Source: a beta proteobacterium AAP65 (lineage in GTDB: Bacteria > Pseudomonadota > Gammaproteobacteria > Burkholderiales > Burkholderiaceae_C). From it: a stretch of 64,000 bases of DNA. The notes under the pieces were generated by a model, which was given only the letters and a program-made list of their open reading frames with translations, had not been told where the DNA came from and did no database searches. The stretch lies in contig LJHW01000006.1 in assembly GCA_001295865.1 (NCBI GenBank), forward strand, positions 248,001-312,000, given 5' to 3'. A program made the position numbers and the translations under genes. Position 1 is the stretch's first letter; each line of letters opens with the position of its first letter. Below, piece after piece: positions 56,884-64,000 of this stretch.

Positions 56884-58904
56884 CGCGCGTTGCTTTCTGC
56901 GGCGGGCGCGGCGGTATCGGTGCGGCGCGCGAACTGCGCCTGGTCGTGGATCTGCGCGATGGCCAGCCGCGCTTGAGCCGCGTAGACGCCCAGACGCTCC
57001 TGCTGCGCTTGCAGCTCGGCCACGGCGATGTCTTGCAGCCGCGCCTGCGCCAGCTGCGCCGCGCCGGCCAGCTGCGGCTGCATGGCGGCGATGCGCGCCG
57101 ACAGCTGCGCGATGCGCTCTGCGAACAGCGCGTGGCGCGCCGGCTCTTCCTGCTGAGCGCGCACCAGCGCGGCTTCGCGTTCACGCGCCTCGGTCAGCGT
57201 GGCCTCGGCGCCGCGCAGGGCCTTGGTGGCTTCCCAGCGACGCTCGGAGTAGGTCTGCGACAACTGCCACTGCAGCGCGCCCGCAGCGCGGCGCAGGCGC
57301 TCTGCGGCTTCGGCCAGCGTGGCGGCGTCCATCACTTCGCTGCCTTCGGCGGCTTTCAGCGTGCTGCGGCTGCGTGCGATGCGCTGCTGCAGCGCCTGCT
57401 CGGCCGGGTTGGCGAACGCCCCGACATCAACTTCGGACTGCGTGCGGTCGAGCTCGGCCACCAGCGCGCCGCGGCGTTCGGCCAGCGCTGCCAGCTCGGC
57501 CGCGCCGCGGCTGTTGCGCGCGGCGGGCAGGCGCGCCTCGAAGGCGCGGCGGCGGTTGTCCAGCATGTCGGCGTAGGTGCCCAGGTTGTTCTGCCACTGC
57601 TGCACGTTGTGCTGCAGGAACTGCAGGTCGCGCAGCTGCTTGAAAGCCTCCTGGAAGCCGTGACCGGCCAGCAGCGGCGCCAGGTGGGCGGCGTGCGGCA
57701 GCGGTGGCAGCTGCCCGATGCCCGGCGAGACACCCAGGCCCGGCGCGCTGCCCTCGGGGTTGGCGTCGAGCAGGCGGTTCACGAACTCACCACCGCGCAC
57801 CGCGGCGATGCTCTCGGTGAGGGCGCGCTGCTCGTCCTCGAAACCCTGCGCGGCCTGGCGGTAGCCCTGCAGCGCGCTCTGGTAGGCGCGCAGCTCGGCC
57901 ATGGCGTAGGGCAGTGCGATGCGCGCTTCCAGCACGGCGGCGTCGGCACCGCCTTGCGCGCCGCGGCCGGCGAGTTCTGTCCACGGGGCCAGCGCCAGCT
58001 GCGGGTCTTTCAGTTCGGCCGCGGCCCAGCCGAAGCCCAGCAGCGCCTTGTTCGATTGCGGGCCCTGCAGGCGCACACGCTGCAGCACGGCGCGCGCGTC
58101 GCGCGGCTTCTTGGCCGACAGCGCAGCGAAGCCGAGCGCGACGTTGGCGCGGTCGCGCAGGCTGCGCACTTCTTCGTCGGGGCCGGGGGTCTGGCCCACG
58201 CTGTCCAGCAAGGCCTGGCCTTCGGTTTGATCGCCGGCTTTCACCAGCGCCACGCCCAGGTTGTAGCGCGCATAGAGCAGCGCGGTGCTGGGCGGCGGGG
58301 CGTCCTTTTTCGGCGCTTCGGGTTGCAGCGCGCGCAGCACGGCGGCGGCGCCGCGGTAGTCGCGTGCGTCCAGCAGCAGCTGTGCACGCAGCAGCTGGTG
58401 GTCTTCTTCCAGCGTGCCCGGCAGCCGGCCCACCACGCGCGAGAGCGCGAGCGCTGCAGCCTCGGGCAGGCCACGCTGGTGGCGCAGCTTGGCGAGGTAG
58501 AACCAGGCGCGGTTCTGCACCTCCGGCGGCGCCTGGCGCTCGATGAGGCGCGCGAACACGGCCTCGGCTTCGTCATGCAGGCCGTAACCCAGCAGCAGGC
58601 CGCCGCGCAGCACCTCGGCTTCGTCGTCGTGCGGGCTCACGCGCTCGAAGTGCTGCGAGACCATGAGCCCCGTGATGGCCGCGAAGCTGCGCCCCTGGTA
58701 GAAGTGGAAAAGCGTGTCGCCGTAGTGCGGCGCCGAGATCACCTGCGGCGCACCGGGCACGGGCGTCTGCGCCGCGGCGGTGCAAACACCGGTCGCGAGC
58801 AAAAGGCTGATCAAGCGACCGCCGCGGAACCGGCTTTGCCGGGCCGCTGGCGGTGCCCCCCTGGGGGGGAGCGACGCAGTCGCTTCGGGGGGGAGCCTGT
58901 TCAC
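56880..58904 (-). CDS. Exported TPR/coiled-coil protein
   Basis: A 674-residue protein from GTG 58904 (overlapping the upstream stop, GTGA), or about 644 residues from TTG 58814. The real signal peptide is LISLLLATGVCTAAAQ. The 30 residues before it are a translation of a GC-rich intergenic repeat (58836-58898), so the later start is plausible. The first 300 residues are TPR-like (YLAKLRHQRGLPEAAALALS, ARYNLGVALVKAGD). The C-terminal 300 form long charged helices typical of coiled coil (ERIAQLSARIAAMQPQLAGA). This fits a periplasmic rod or scaffold. Unknown family. Confidence 0.8.
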   Translation of the reverse strand: MNRLPPEATASLPPRGAPPAARQSRFRGGRLISLLLATGVCTAAAQTPVPGAPQVISAPHYGDTLFHFYQGRSFAAITGLMVSQHFERVSPHDDEAEVLRGGLLLGYGLHDEAEAVFARLIERQAPPEVQNRAWFYLAKLRHQRGLPEAAALALSRVVGRLPGTLEEDHQLLRAQLLLDARDYRGAAAVLRALQPEAPKKDAPPPSTALLYARYNLGVALVKAGDQTEGQALLDSVGQTPGPDEEVRSLRDRANVALGFAALSAKKPRDARAVLQRVRLQGPQSNKALLGFGWAAAELKDPQLALAPWTELAGRGAQGGADAAVLEARIALPYAMAELRAYQSALQGYRQAAQGFEDEQRALTESIAAVRGGEFVNRLLDANPEGSAPGLGVSPGIGQLPPLPHAAHLAPLLAGHGFQEAFKQLRDLQFLQHNVQQWQNNLGTYADMLDNRRRAFEARLPAARNSRGAAELAALAERRGALVAELDRTQSEVDVGAFANPAEQALQQRIARSRSTLKAAEGSEVMDAATLAEAAERLRRAAGALQWQLSQTYSERRWEATKALRGAEATLTEAREREAALVRAQQEEPARHALFAERIAQLSARIAAMQPQLAGAAQLAQARLQDIAVAELQAQQERLGVYAAQARLAIAQIHDQAQFARRTDTAAPAAESNAR
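58836..58898. repeat. REP-like GC-rich palindromic element at a gene start
   Basis: Two nested palindromes: CCCCCC-T-GGGGGGG (58856-58869) and GCGAC-GCA-GTCGC (58871-58883), followed by another G run. Such C/G-run elements recur in Burkholderiales intergenic DNA as I recall. Here it lies between the stop of one operon gene and the signal peptide of the next. Confidence 0.55.
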
Positions 58905-59536
58905 CAGACTTTCACCTCGAACTCGGGCTGCAGCTTGGCAGCGGTGTCCTTGATGCGCAGCTCGATGTAGCGCGGTTCGGTGCCCTTCTCGAACTCCAGC
59001 GTGGTGGCGCGTTTGTAGTCGCGCTCGTGCGGGCCGCGGCCGGTGAAAAAGGCGTCGACACGGTGTTTGCCGCTGCGCAGGTTGCCCACGAACACCCGCT
59101 GCACGCCGCCGCGGTGCAGGGCCTGCACCTCCAGCGGCGTGTACAGGTGCGTGGCCACGAGCTTGTCGTCGAGCTTGATCTGCACCGATTCCAGTTCGAA
59201 GAGCTTGCCCACGTCCATGCTCACGAACAGCGCCACCTGTGTGCCGGCGGGGAACAGCAGCTCTTCCTCCAGCACCAGCAGGTCGCGGTTCAGGCGGATG
59301 ACATCGGCCTTGAGCTGCTGCACGCGGGTGTCCAGCGCCGCGGGTGTGGGGGCGGGTGCCGACGCGGCCGCAGCGGGTGCCGAGGCCGCGTCGGCGGGCG
59401 CAGCTGCTGCCGGTGCGGTGGGCACTGTGGGTGCGGAGTTCTGGGCCGAGGCCGGCAGCGCCGCCACGAGCGTGAAGACAAGGGCGAGCGCACCGGCCCA
59501 CAGCAGGGCCAGCAGGGACAGCAGGCGCGGGGTCAT
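58901..59536 (-). CDS. Exported protein with Ala/Pro linker and short coiled coil, unknown
   Basis: A 211-residue protein. An N-terminal signal or anchor helix (LLALLWAGALALVFTLVAALPASA) is followed by a 45-residue Ala/Pro/Ser linker and a short helix with heptad character (VQQLKADVIRLNRDLLVLEEEL). A beta-rich C-terminal domain follows (GTQVALFVSMDVGKLFELESV, LYTPLEVQALHRGGVQRVFVG, cited in part). I do not recognise a named family. It could be a periplasmic adaptor in the operon, placed between the DUF3570 barrel and the TPR proteins. Confidence 0.8.
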   Translation of the reverse strand: MTPRLLSLLALLWAGALALVFTLVAALPASAQNSAPTVPTAPAAAAPADAASAPAAAASAPAPTPAALDTRVQQLKADVIRLNRDLLVLEEELLFPAGTQVALFVSMDVGKLFELESVQIKLDDKLVATHLYTPLEVQALHRGGVQRVFVGNLRSGKHRVDAFFTGRGPHERDYKRATTLEFEKGTEPRYIELRIKDTAAKLQPEFEVKVW

Positions 59537-59550
59537 GGCGGGCGTCTTTC

Positions 59551-60663
59551 TCAGAAGGTGGCTTGCACGGTCAGCTGCAGCACGTTGGCGCTGTAGGCAT
59601 AGGGCTGGCCGTTGCGCAGGTCGGTGAAATCGGCGAACTTGAAGCTCTTGCGCTCGTAGGCGCCGATGAACTTGACGTCGTAGCCCGGCGGCAGTCCGGG
59701 CCAGGTGTAGCTGGCGCGCAGGCCCAGGGCCGTGCTCTTGAAGGTGCTGAGCTGGCGGTTGCGCGAGACGTAGACGGTCTCGGCCTGCGCGTTGTCGCTG
59801 TAGAAAAGCGCCTTGCCTTGCGAGTACCAGCGGAACGAGGCGTCCACCAGCCAGCCGCGCGCCACGTGCTGGGCCCAGCCGAGTTCGGTGGTGCTGGCGC
59901 GGATGTCCCAGTTGTCCCAGAAGCGGCGGTACTCGGCGCGCAGCGAACTGCCGGCGACGAGCTGGCCCATGTCGTAGAGGCTGCGCAGCTTCACCGCGCG
60001 GCTGCTGCGCGTGCGCGGGTTGCGCTCGGGCACGGCGGCGCCGAACACGCGCGCGGCGCGGTAGGGGCTGCCCAGGTAGCCGCTGTCGGCCACGGCCTCG
60101 GCGTTCACGCTCACCAGCCAGCGCGGCGTGAGGATCTGCGTCACGCCGGCGCGGTATTGCCAGTGGCTGGCCTGGTCGATCCAGCCCTGCTCGCCCTTCT
60201 TGCCCACCAGGTCGCGGCTGCGCGTGGTGCCCAGGCTGATGGTGGTCATGCCGCCGAAGACCTCGTGCGAAACGTCCACGCCCACACCTTCGGCGATGTA
60301 GTCGGGCTCGCTGCTGCGCGAGACGCTGAGCGACACCGTGGAATCGCGCACCACGGTGTCGGCGCTGAAGTCCCAGGCGGTGCGCTTTTCCTTGAAGGGG
60401 CTGGCGGTGGTGACGACGTCGATGCTGGCGTTGCTCACCGCGTCCACGTAGTACTGCGCCGAGAGCGAGACGCGATCCGCAATGCTCTTGCGCACCAGCA
60501 GCGCCGGGCCGGTGGCCTTGACGCCGCCGCCGTCGTACACGTGGTACATCGCCTCGGCCTTGTTCTCGGGCAGCGTGGCGGCTTGCGCGGCGCCCGTGGC
60601 GACAGCGCCGCCGAGGGCGGCTTTCAGCAGCCCGCGCAGCGCGGTGATCAGGCGGCGCAGCAT
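59551..60663 (-). CDS. DUF3570 outer-membrane-type protein
   Basis: A 370-residue protein. A signal peptide (LLKAALGGAVATGAAQA) precedes a beta-rich body with alternating aromatic and polar strands (RVSLSAQYYVDAVSNASIDVV, RGWLVDASFRWYSQGKALFY, in part), ending in a terminal Phe as barrel proteins do. The opening LPENKAEAMYHVYDGGGVKATGPALL is typical of DUF3570 as I know it. It lies directly after a DUF4266 lipoprotein and a TlpA-like thioredoxin, a trio that recurs in other genomes. The function of the family is unknown. Confidence 0.87.
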   Translation of the reverse strand: MLRRLITALRGLLKAALGGAVATGAAQAATLPENKAEAMYHVYDGGGVKATGPALLVRKSIADRVSLSAQYYVDAVSNASIDVVTTASPFKEKRTAWDFSADTVVRDSTVSLSVSRSSEPDYIAEGVGVDVSHEVFGGMTTISLGTTRSRDLVGKKGEQGWIDQASHWQYRAGVTQILTPRWLVSVNAEAVADSGYLGSPYRAARVFGAAVPERNPRTRSSRAVKLRSLYDMGQLVAGSSLRAEYRRFWDNWDIRASTTELGWAQHVARGWLVDASFRWYSQGKALFYSDNAQAETVYVSRNRQLSTFKSTALGLRASYTWPGLPPGYDVKFIGAYERKSFKFADFTDLRNGQPYAYSANVLQLTVQATF

Positions 60664-60664
60664 C

Positions 60665-60895
60665 TCAGTTGCAGCCACAGCCACCACCTTGAACACCGGT
60701 GGCGCCGCGCGCGCCTTCGCGCACCGAGTGGATGTGTTCGCGGTGTTTGTCGGCCAAAGACTGGCGCGACCACTGCATCACCGGGTCGGCGAGCTTTTCG
60801 CGTTCATAGGGCTTCACCCAGGGCTGCGGGGCGGCGCAGCCTTGCAGCACGGCCAGGGTCAGCAGGGCGGGAATGAGGAAGAGGGTGCGCAGCAT
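60665..60895 (-). CDS. DUF4266 lipoprotein
   Basis: A 76-residue protein. The signal ends at lipobox LQGC (Cys20). The mature part is the DUF4266 pattern (PWVKPYEREKLADPVMQW, HIHSVREGARGATGVQGGG) with the Cys-containing end GGGCGCN. The terminal Cys pair could bind a metal or form a disulfide, in line with the thioredoxin gene just upstream. It is separated from the DUF3570 start by one base. Confidence 0.88.
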   Translation of the reverse strand: MLRTLFLIPALLTLAVLQGCAAPQPWVKPYEREKLADPVMQWSRQSLADKHREHIHSVREGARGATGVQGGGCGCN

Positions 60896-60900
60896 GGGCT

Positions 60901-61407
60901 TCACTCTTTGACCAGTTCGCGGATCTGCTGCTCGTACGCCACTTCCATGCCCTCGCGGTAACCGCGGTGCAGGTAGCGCACCTTGCCGTCGCGGTCGATG
61001 AGCACGGTGGCCGGCATGCTGCCCAGGTCGTAGCGTTTGCTCACGGCCTTGTCGGTGTCCAGCAGCACGGGGAAACGCAGGCCCATCTTGGCGGCCGTGG
61101 CCGCGGCGGTGCGCGGGTCGTCGTCGATGTTCACGGCCAGCAGCGTGAAGCCGCCGCTGCGGTACTTGTCGTACAGGCGGTTCAGGTGCGGCATCTCCTG
61201 GCGGCAGGGGCCGCACCAGGTGGCCCAGAAGTTCACCAGCACCACCTGCCCGCGCTGCTCTTGCAGGCGCAGGTTGCGGCCGTCTGTGCCCTTGAGCGTG
61301 AAGTCCGGGGCGGGGCTCTGCGGCGTGGGCGTGGCGGTTGCCGGTACGGCCGGTGCGGCCAGGGCGGCGCCCACAAGCAGCGCAGACAACAAGGCGTTCA
61401 AGCGCAT
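60901..61407 (-). CDS. TlpA-like periplasmic thioredoxin
   Basis: A 168-residue TlpA/ResA-type thiol:disulfide protein. A signal peptide is followed by the thioredoxin fold with active site FWATWCGPCRQE (Cys65, Cys68) and the cis-Pro region LGSMPATVLIDRDG. It acts in the periplasm, reducing or forming disulfides. The likely clients are the downstream DUF4266 protein (GGGCGCN tail) or the CXnCH lipoproteins of the same operon (inference). Confidence 0.93.
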   Translation of the reverse strand: MRLNALLSALLVGAALAAPAVPATATPTPQSPAPDFTLKGTDGRNLRLQEQRGQVVLVNFWATWCGPCRQEMPHLNRLYDKYRSGGFTLLAVNIDDDPRTAAATAAKMGLRFPVLLDTDKAVSKRYDLGSMPATVLIDRDGKVRYLHRGYREGMEVAYEQQIRELVKE

Positions 61408-61418
61408 GGCGCGGGCCT

Positions 61419-62063
61419 TCAGAAGTAGACCGTGAGGCCGGCAGTGACCTCCAGGTTGTTCGTGTTGCGGCGCTTGCCCAGCAGGTCGAGCGAGTAGATG
61501 TGGTCGCGCACGTCGGCCTGCACCGCGAACCAGTCGGTGAAGAGCACGCGCAGGCCGAAGCCGGCGGTGATGGTCTGGCGCTTCTGGCCCGCGAAATCGG
61601 TGCTGCCCACGCCGGCCAGCAGGTAGCCCTGCGAGAGCTTGGCGTGGCGGCGCCCGAAGAACACCTCGCCCGGCAGCACGTTGTAGCCGGCCACCACGTT
61701 GTAGTAAGTCAAACGCTGCGTGGGCGTGGGGAAGATGCCGCCGTTGGGGAAGATCTGGCGGAAGTCTTCGTCACTTACCTTCGTGCTGGCGTAGGTGGCC
61801 TCGACGAAGATGTCTTCGGTGACGTGGTAACCCAGGCGCAGGCCGCTCACCGAGCTGGTGCCGAAGTTCTGCGTGGCGTAGGTGCCGGTGAACAGACCCA
61901 GCGAGATGTCGCGCGAGGCGAACGTGGGCAGGCGCACGTCACGCCGCTCGACCTGCGGCACGATCACCTGGCCAGGGTTCTCGGGCGGGGCCGTGTTGGT
62001 TTGTGCGCTGGCGCCGCTGGTGGCCAACAGGGCCGCGGCAAGAAGGACGGAGGTGCGGTGCAT
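61419..62063 (-). CDS. Outer-membrane beta-barrel protein (Myxococcus-type OMP domain)
   Basis: A 214-residue protein. The signal peptide is LLAAALLATSGASAQ. A short linker (VIVPQVERRDVRLPTFASRD) precedes a barrel of about eight strands (ISLGLFTGTYATQNFG, LGYHVTEDIFVEATYA, LEVTAGLTVYF), ending in YF, a standard barrel-assembly signal. The VIVPQVERRDV linker is the start of a barrel family that I associate with Myxococcus gliding loci and relatives. The ATG at 62063 is preferred over the longer frame. Confidence 0.85.
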   Translation of the reverse strand: MHRTSVLLAAALLATSGASAQTNTAPPENPGQVIVPQVERRDVRLPTFASRDISLGLFTGTYATQNFGTSSVSGLRLGYHVTEDIFVEATYASTKVSDEDFRQIFPNGGIFPTPTQRLTYYNVVAGYNVLPGEVFFGRRHAKLSQGYLLAGVGSTDFAGQKRQTITAGFGLRVLFTDWFAVQADVRDHIYSLDLLGKRRNTNNLEVTAGLTVYF

Positions 62064-62089
62064 GGTGGGGGTGCGCCAGGGTGCGCCGT

Positions 62090-62956
62090 TCAGAAGTAGA
62101 AGCCCAGGCCCGCGGTGAGGCTGCGGTACTCGGTGCTGCGGGTGTCGGAGACGAAGGCGGTGTGCAGCGTCCAGTCGAGCCGCGCGACGAAGCGTTCGCT
62201 GATGTGCCAGCGCAGGCCCAGGCTGGCCTGGGCGAGGTTGGCGTCCACCGGCGTGGCGTCCACCAGGCTGCTGTTGGGGATGTTGCGGAACTTGCCCAGG
62301 CCGACCGAGAAATACGGCGACCAGCGGCGGTCGCTCCAGGGCTCGGAGACCAGGCTCACGTGCCAGAAGTCGGTGCCCGAGAACAGGCCCTGCACCTGGC
62401 CGACGACGAGTTCCACGCCCACGGTGTCGGCCACTCGCGCCTGCAGGCCCAGGCGCAGCATGGGCTCGCCGCGGAATTGGCCCCAGCCGCCGCTGAACTC
62501 GACGCGGCGCTTGAGGTAATCGTCGAGCAGCAGGTCGCGGAAGGTCTTGGTGCTGCCGGCGGCTGTGAGCGTGCTGGCCAGCGCCTGGCGCGGCACCCAG
62601 CCCACCTGCCCGCCTTCGGCGCGCACGCGGTACCAGTCGGTGCGGCGCAGTTCCACCACCACCCACTGCGCCTTCTCGACGACGAAAAACACCGGGTAGC
62701 CGCGGCCCGGGCCGGTGTGCATCTCCAGGAAGGGCTCGGCGACCTGCAGGCGCTCGGCCAGCAGGGGGTCGCCGGGGCGCGGGGCGGGGCTGGCAGTGGC
62801 TGGGGCTGGGGCTGGGGCTGTCAGTGCACTTGGCGGGGCAGTGGCCGGGGCGCCGGTCTGCGCAGCCAGGGGCGCCGCGGCCCCCAGGCCAGCCAGCAGC
62901 AAGGCAGCCGCGCGCAGCACAGCGCGGCGCAACGGGTTCAAGTCGACAAGAAGCAA
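62090..62956 (-). CDS. SH3-like domain plus outer-membrane barrel protein
   Basis: A 288-residue protein with two parts. After a signal peptide (RAAALLLAGLGAAAPLAAQ) and a Pro/Ala repeat linker (a GGGGCT-type tandem repeat in the DNA at about 62800-62820) comes a bacterial SH3-like domain (LEMHTGPGRGYPVFFVVEKAQ, in part GPGRGYPVFFVV; DWYRVRAEGGQVGWVPR). A barrel of about 130 residues follows, ending in GLGFYF. SH3 domains of this kind often bind peptidoglycan. The start is uncertain: TTG 62956 is used here, and TTG a few codons later (MNPLRRAVLRAAA) is also good. It pairs with the second barrel downstream. Confidence 0.82.
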   Translation of the reverse strand: MLLVDLNPLRRAVLRAAALLLAGLGAAAPLAAQTGAPATAPPSALTAPAPAPATASPAPRPGDPLLAERLQVAEPFLEMHTGPGRGYPVFFVVEKAQWVVVELRRTDWYRVRAEGGQVGWVPRQALASTLTAAGSTKTFRDLLLDDYLKRRVEFSGGWGQFRGEPMLRLGLQARVADTVGVELVVGQVQGLFSGTDFWHVSLVSEPWSDRRWSPYFSVGLGKFRNIPNSSLVDATPVDANLAQASLGLRWHISERFVARLDWTLHTAFVSDTRSTEYRSLTAGLGFYF

Positions 62957-62966
62957 GGCGCGGCTT

Positions 62967-63557
62967 TCATTCTGTGTTGCAGGCGCCGGTGGCGGGGTCG
63001 GGCGGCGTGAACATGGTGTTGGCGGCGGCGCTGAACTCGTCCTGGCCCTGCGGCATGGGCCGGCTGATCCAGTAGCGGATGAGCTGGGCTTCGCGGCTGT
63101 CGGTGTTCTCGAAGATCAGCCCGCCGCCGTGCAGCACACCGCGCACCAGCGGCTTGTTGAGCATACGGCTCTGGTCGGGCGCGCCGACCACGCTTTCGCC
63201 CAGCGATGAGTAGTAGTTCTTGTACATGTCGCTGGCGCGGATGGCGTCGGCACTCAGCGTCGCCGGGTCCACCGCGGTGGCCTGGCCCAGCAGGCGCAAG
63301 GCGCCGCCGGTGCCGGTGGTGTTGTCATGGCAGCCGCCAGAAGCACAGGTGTTGATCGAGGTGCTGCCGTTCAAGGTGACGGGCAGGGGCTGGTTCAGCA
63401 CCGGGTTCACACAACGCTGGAAGTACGCGAAGGACAGCTTCTGCCCGGTGGCGCCGGGCGGGTTGGCCAGGGTGGGCGGATTGTCCAGCGCGCCGCCCCC
63501 GCCGCAGGCCGCCAGCAGGGCCGCCAGCGCAGCCACCGAGTGCGCCCGTGCGTTCAT
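62967..63557 (-). CDS. Lipoprotein with unusual CX4CH motif
   Basis: A 196-residue lipoprotein. The signal ends at lipobox LLAAC, followed by four glycines. It carries INTCASGGCHDN, a Cys-x4-Cys-His instead of the usual haem CXXCH, and a late isolated Cys at the end (GACNTE). The overall architecture (FAYFQRCVNPVLNQPL, SRMLNKPLVRG, IRYWISRPMPQGQDEF) resembles cytochrome c-like domains that lack or vary haem. Whether haem is attached needs spectroscopy. It overlaps the upstream gene by four bases. Confidence 0.8.
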   Translation of the reverse strand: MNARAHSVAALAALLAACGGGGALDNPPTLANPPGATGQKLSFAYFQRCVNPVLNQPLPVTLNGSTSINTCASGGCHDNTTGTGGALRLLGQATAVDPATLSADAIRASDMYKNYYSSLGESVVGAPDQSRMLNKPLVRGVLHGGGLIFENTDSREAQLIRYWISRPMPQGQDEFSAAANTMFTPPDPATGACNTE

Positions 63558-64000
63558 CGGCGACCCTGGCCTGCAGCGGCAGGGGTCGCGCTGCAGCCTT
63601 GGGCTATCCAGTTCGCGATCTGCGTGTAGGCCGTGCTGCCCACCGGCAGCAGCGCGGTGGTCTGCGTCAGCTCGCCGGCCGGGTGCGGCACGGTGGCGGG
63701 CCGGCTCAGCAGCGGGTTGTTCGCGGGGGTGCAGGTGTCGTTCACCATGGTCAGCGTCACGTTGAAATCGCCCTCTTCGCTGCCGGTCAGCACGAAGCGG
63801 TTGCGCGGGTTGCCCAGGCCCGCCTGGTGGCAGCCGGCGCAGCTGGCGCGGAGCACGGGTTGTACCTGCTGCAGGAAGGTGGCCTGGCTCAGCGGTGCCA
63901 CGCTGCGCACGCCGTTGTTGGCATCGAAGGGATCGTTGTAGTACTGACCGCCCAGGTCCATCCACTCGGCAAGCAGGCGTTTTTCGGCCTTGTTCAGCAA
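63554..64000 (-). CDS. C-terminal part of a c-type haem domain protein, cut by the window edge
   Basis: The frame is open to the window end, so at least 148 residues are visible and the N-terminus is missing. The first visible codon is a TTG within LLNKAEKRLLAEWMDLGGQYYNDPF, a stretch common just before the last haem domain of large cytochrome-like proteins. A CXXCH motif follows (LRASCAGCHQAGLG). The protein ends QGCSATPAAAGQGRR. It is the most upstream visible gene of the large minus-strand operon. Confidence 0.75.
   Translation of the reverse strand: MLNKAEKRLLAEWMDLGGQYYNDPFDANNGVRSVAPLSQATFLQQVQPVLRASCAGCHQAGLGNPRNRFVLTGSEEGDFNVTLTMVNDTCTPANNPLLSRPATVPHPAGELTQTTALLPVGSTAYTQIANWIAQGCSATPAAAGQGRR

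Noticed and set aside
62790..62825. GGGGCT tandem repeat as a possible phase-variable tract
   Set aside because: The unit is six bases and in frame, coding for an Ala/Pro linker, so slippage would only change linker length. It does not look like an on/off switch.

Overview
This window looks like chromosomal DNA of a high-GC betaproteobacterium, most likely Burkholderiales of the Rubrivivax/Roseateles/Ideonella type. The signs are strong G/C third-position bias, a glucokinase fused to an RpiR/HexR-type regulator, a MetH that lacks its homocysteine domain behind an SAH riboswitch, and ORF families typical of that order. No database search was possible. All calls come from reading translations, motifs and gene order.

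Region 1 (1-18.2 kb) and region 3 (24.4-39.3 kb) form a large alpha-glucan (starch/maltodextrin/cyclodextrin) utilisation locus. The left arm has the start of a probable pullulanase (minus) divergent from an exported GH13 amylase with a polylysine-type tail. Next is a glgX-malQ-MFS operon (minus), divergent from a seven-gene operon malK-malE-malF-malG-GH13-GH13-GH13 (plus). The right arm has a TonB-dependent receptor, a flavin-dependent tryptophan-halogenase-like protein and a second malE-malF-malG set with no ATPase (all minus), divergent from an exported GH13 enzyme with a glucodextranase-like C-terminal module. Two glucokinase genes follow, divergently arranged, and one is the Glk-HexR fusion. 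A 15-bp palindrome, TGTAGY-N3-RCTACA, recurs in the control regions of these units: six good copies and two degenerate ones. It matches the known HexR-type operator, so polymer breakdown, uptake and glucose phosphorylation probably form one regulon controlled by the fusion protein encoded here.

Region 2 (18.2-24.4 kb) separates the two arms. It holds a small membrane protein, an exported esterase, a caspase-like peptidase, a ParA-like ATPase, an S41-like peptidase and a MATE exporter.

Region 4 (39.4-50.1 kb) is general: SAH riboswitch and metH, a chemoreceptor, a DUF1800/DUF1501 pair, rep helicase and a small cytochrome c.

Region 5 (50.2-64.0 kb, all minus) is one tightly packed, probably single-operon block. 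It encodes a TolQ-like channel, two TolR/ExbD-like proteins, a TonB-like AgmX/PglI C-terminal protein, two very long TPR-type proteins, two outer-membrane beta-barrels, a TlpA thioredoxin with DUF4266 and DUF3570 partners, and CXnCH lipoproteins at the window edge. The composition resembles the Agl/Glt trans-envelope machine of Myxococcus and its uncharacterised relatives, and it is the best candidate here for an undescribed system.
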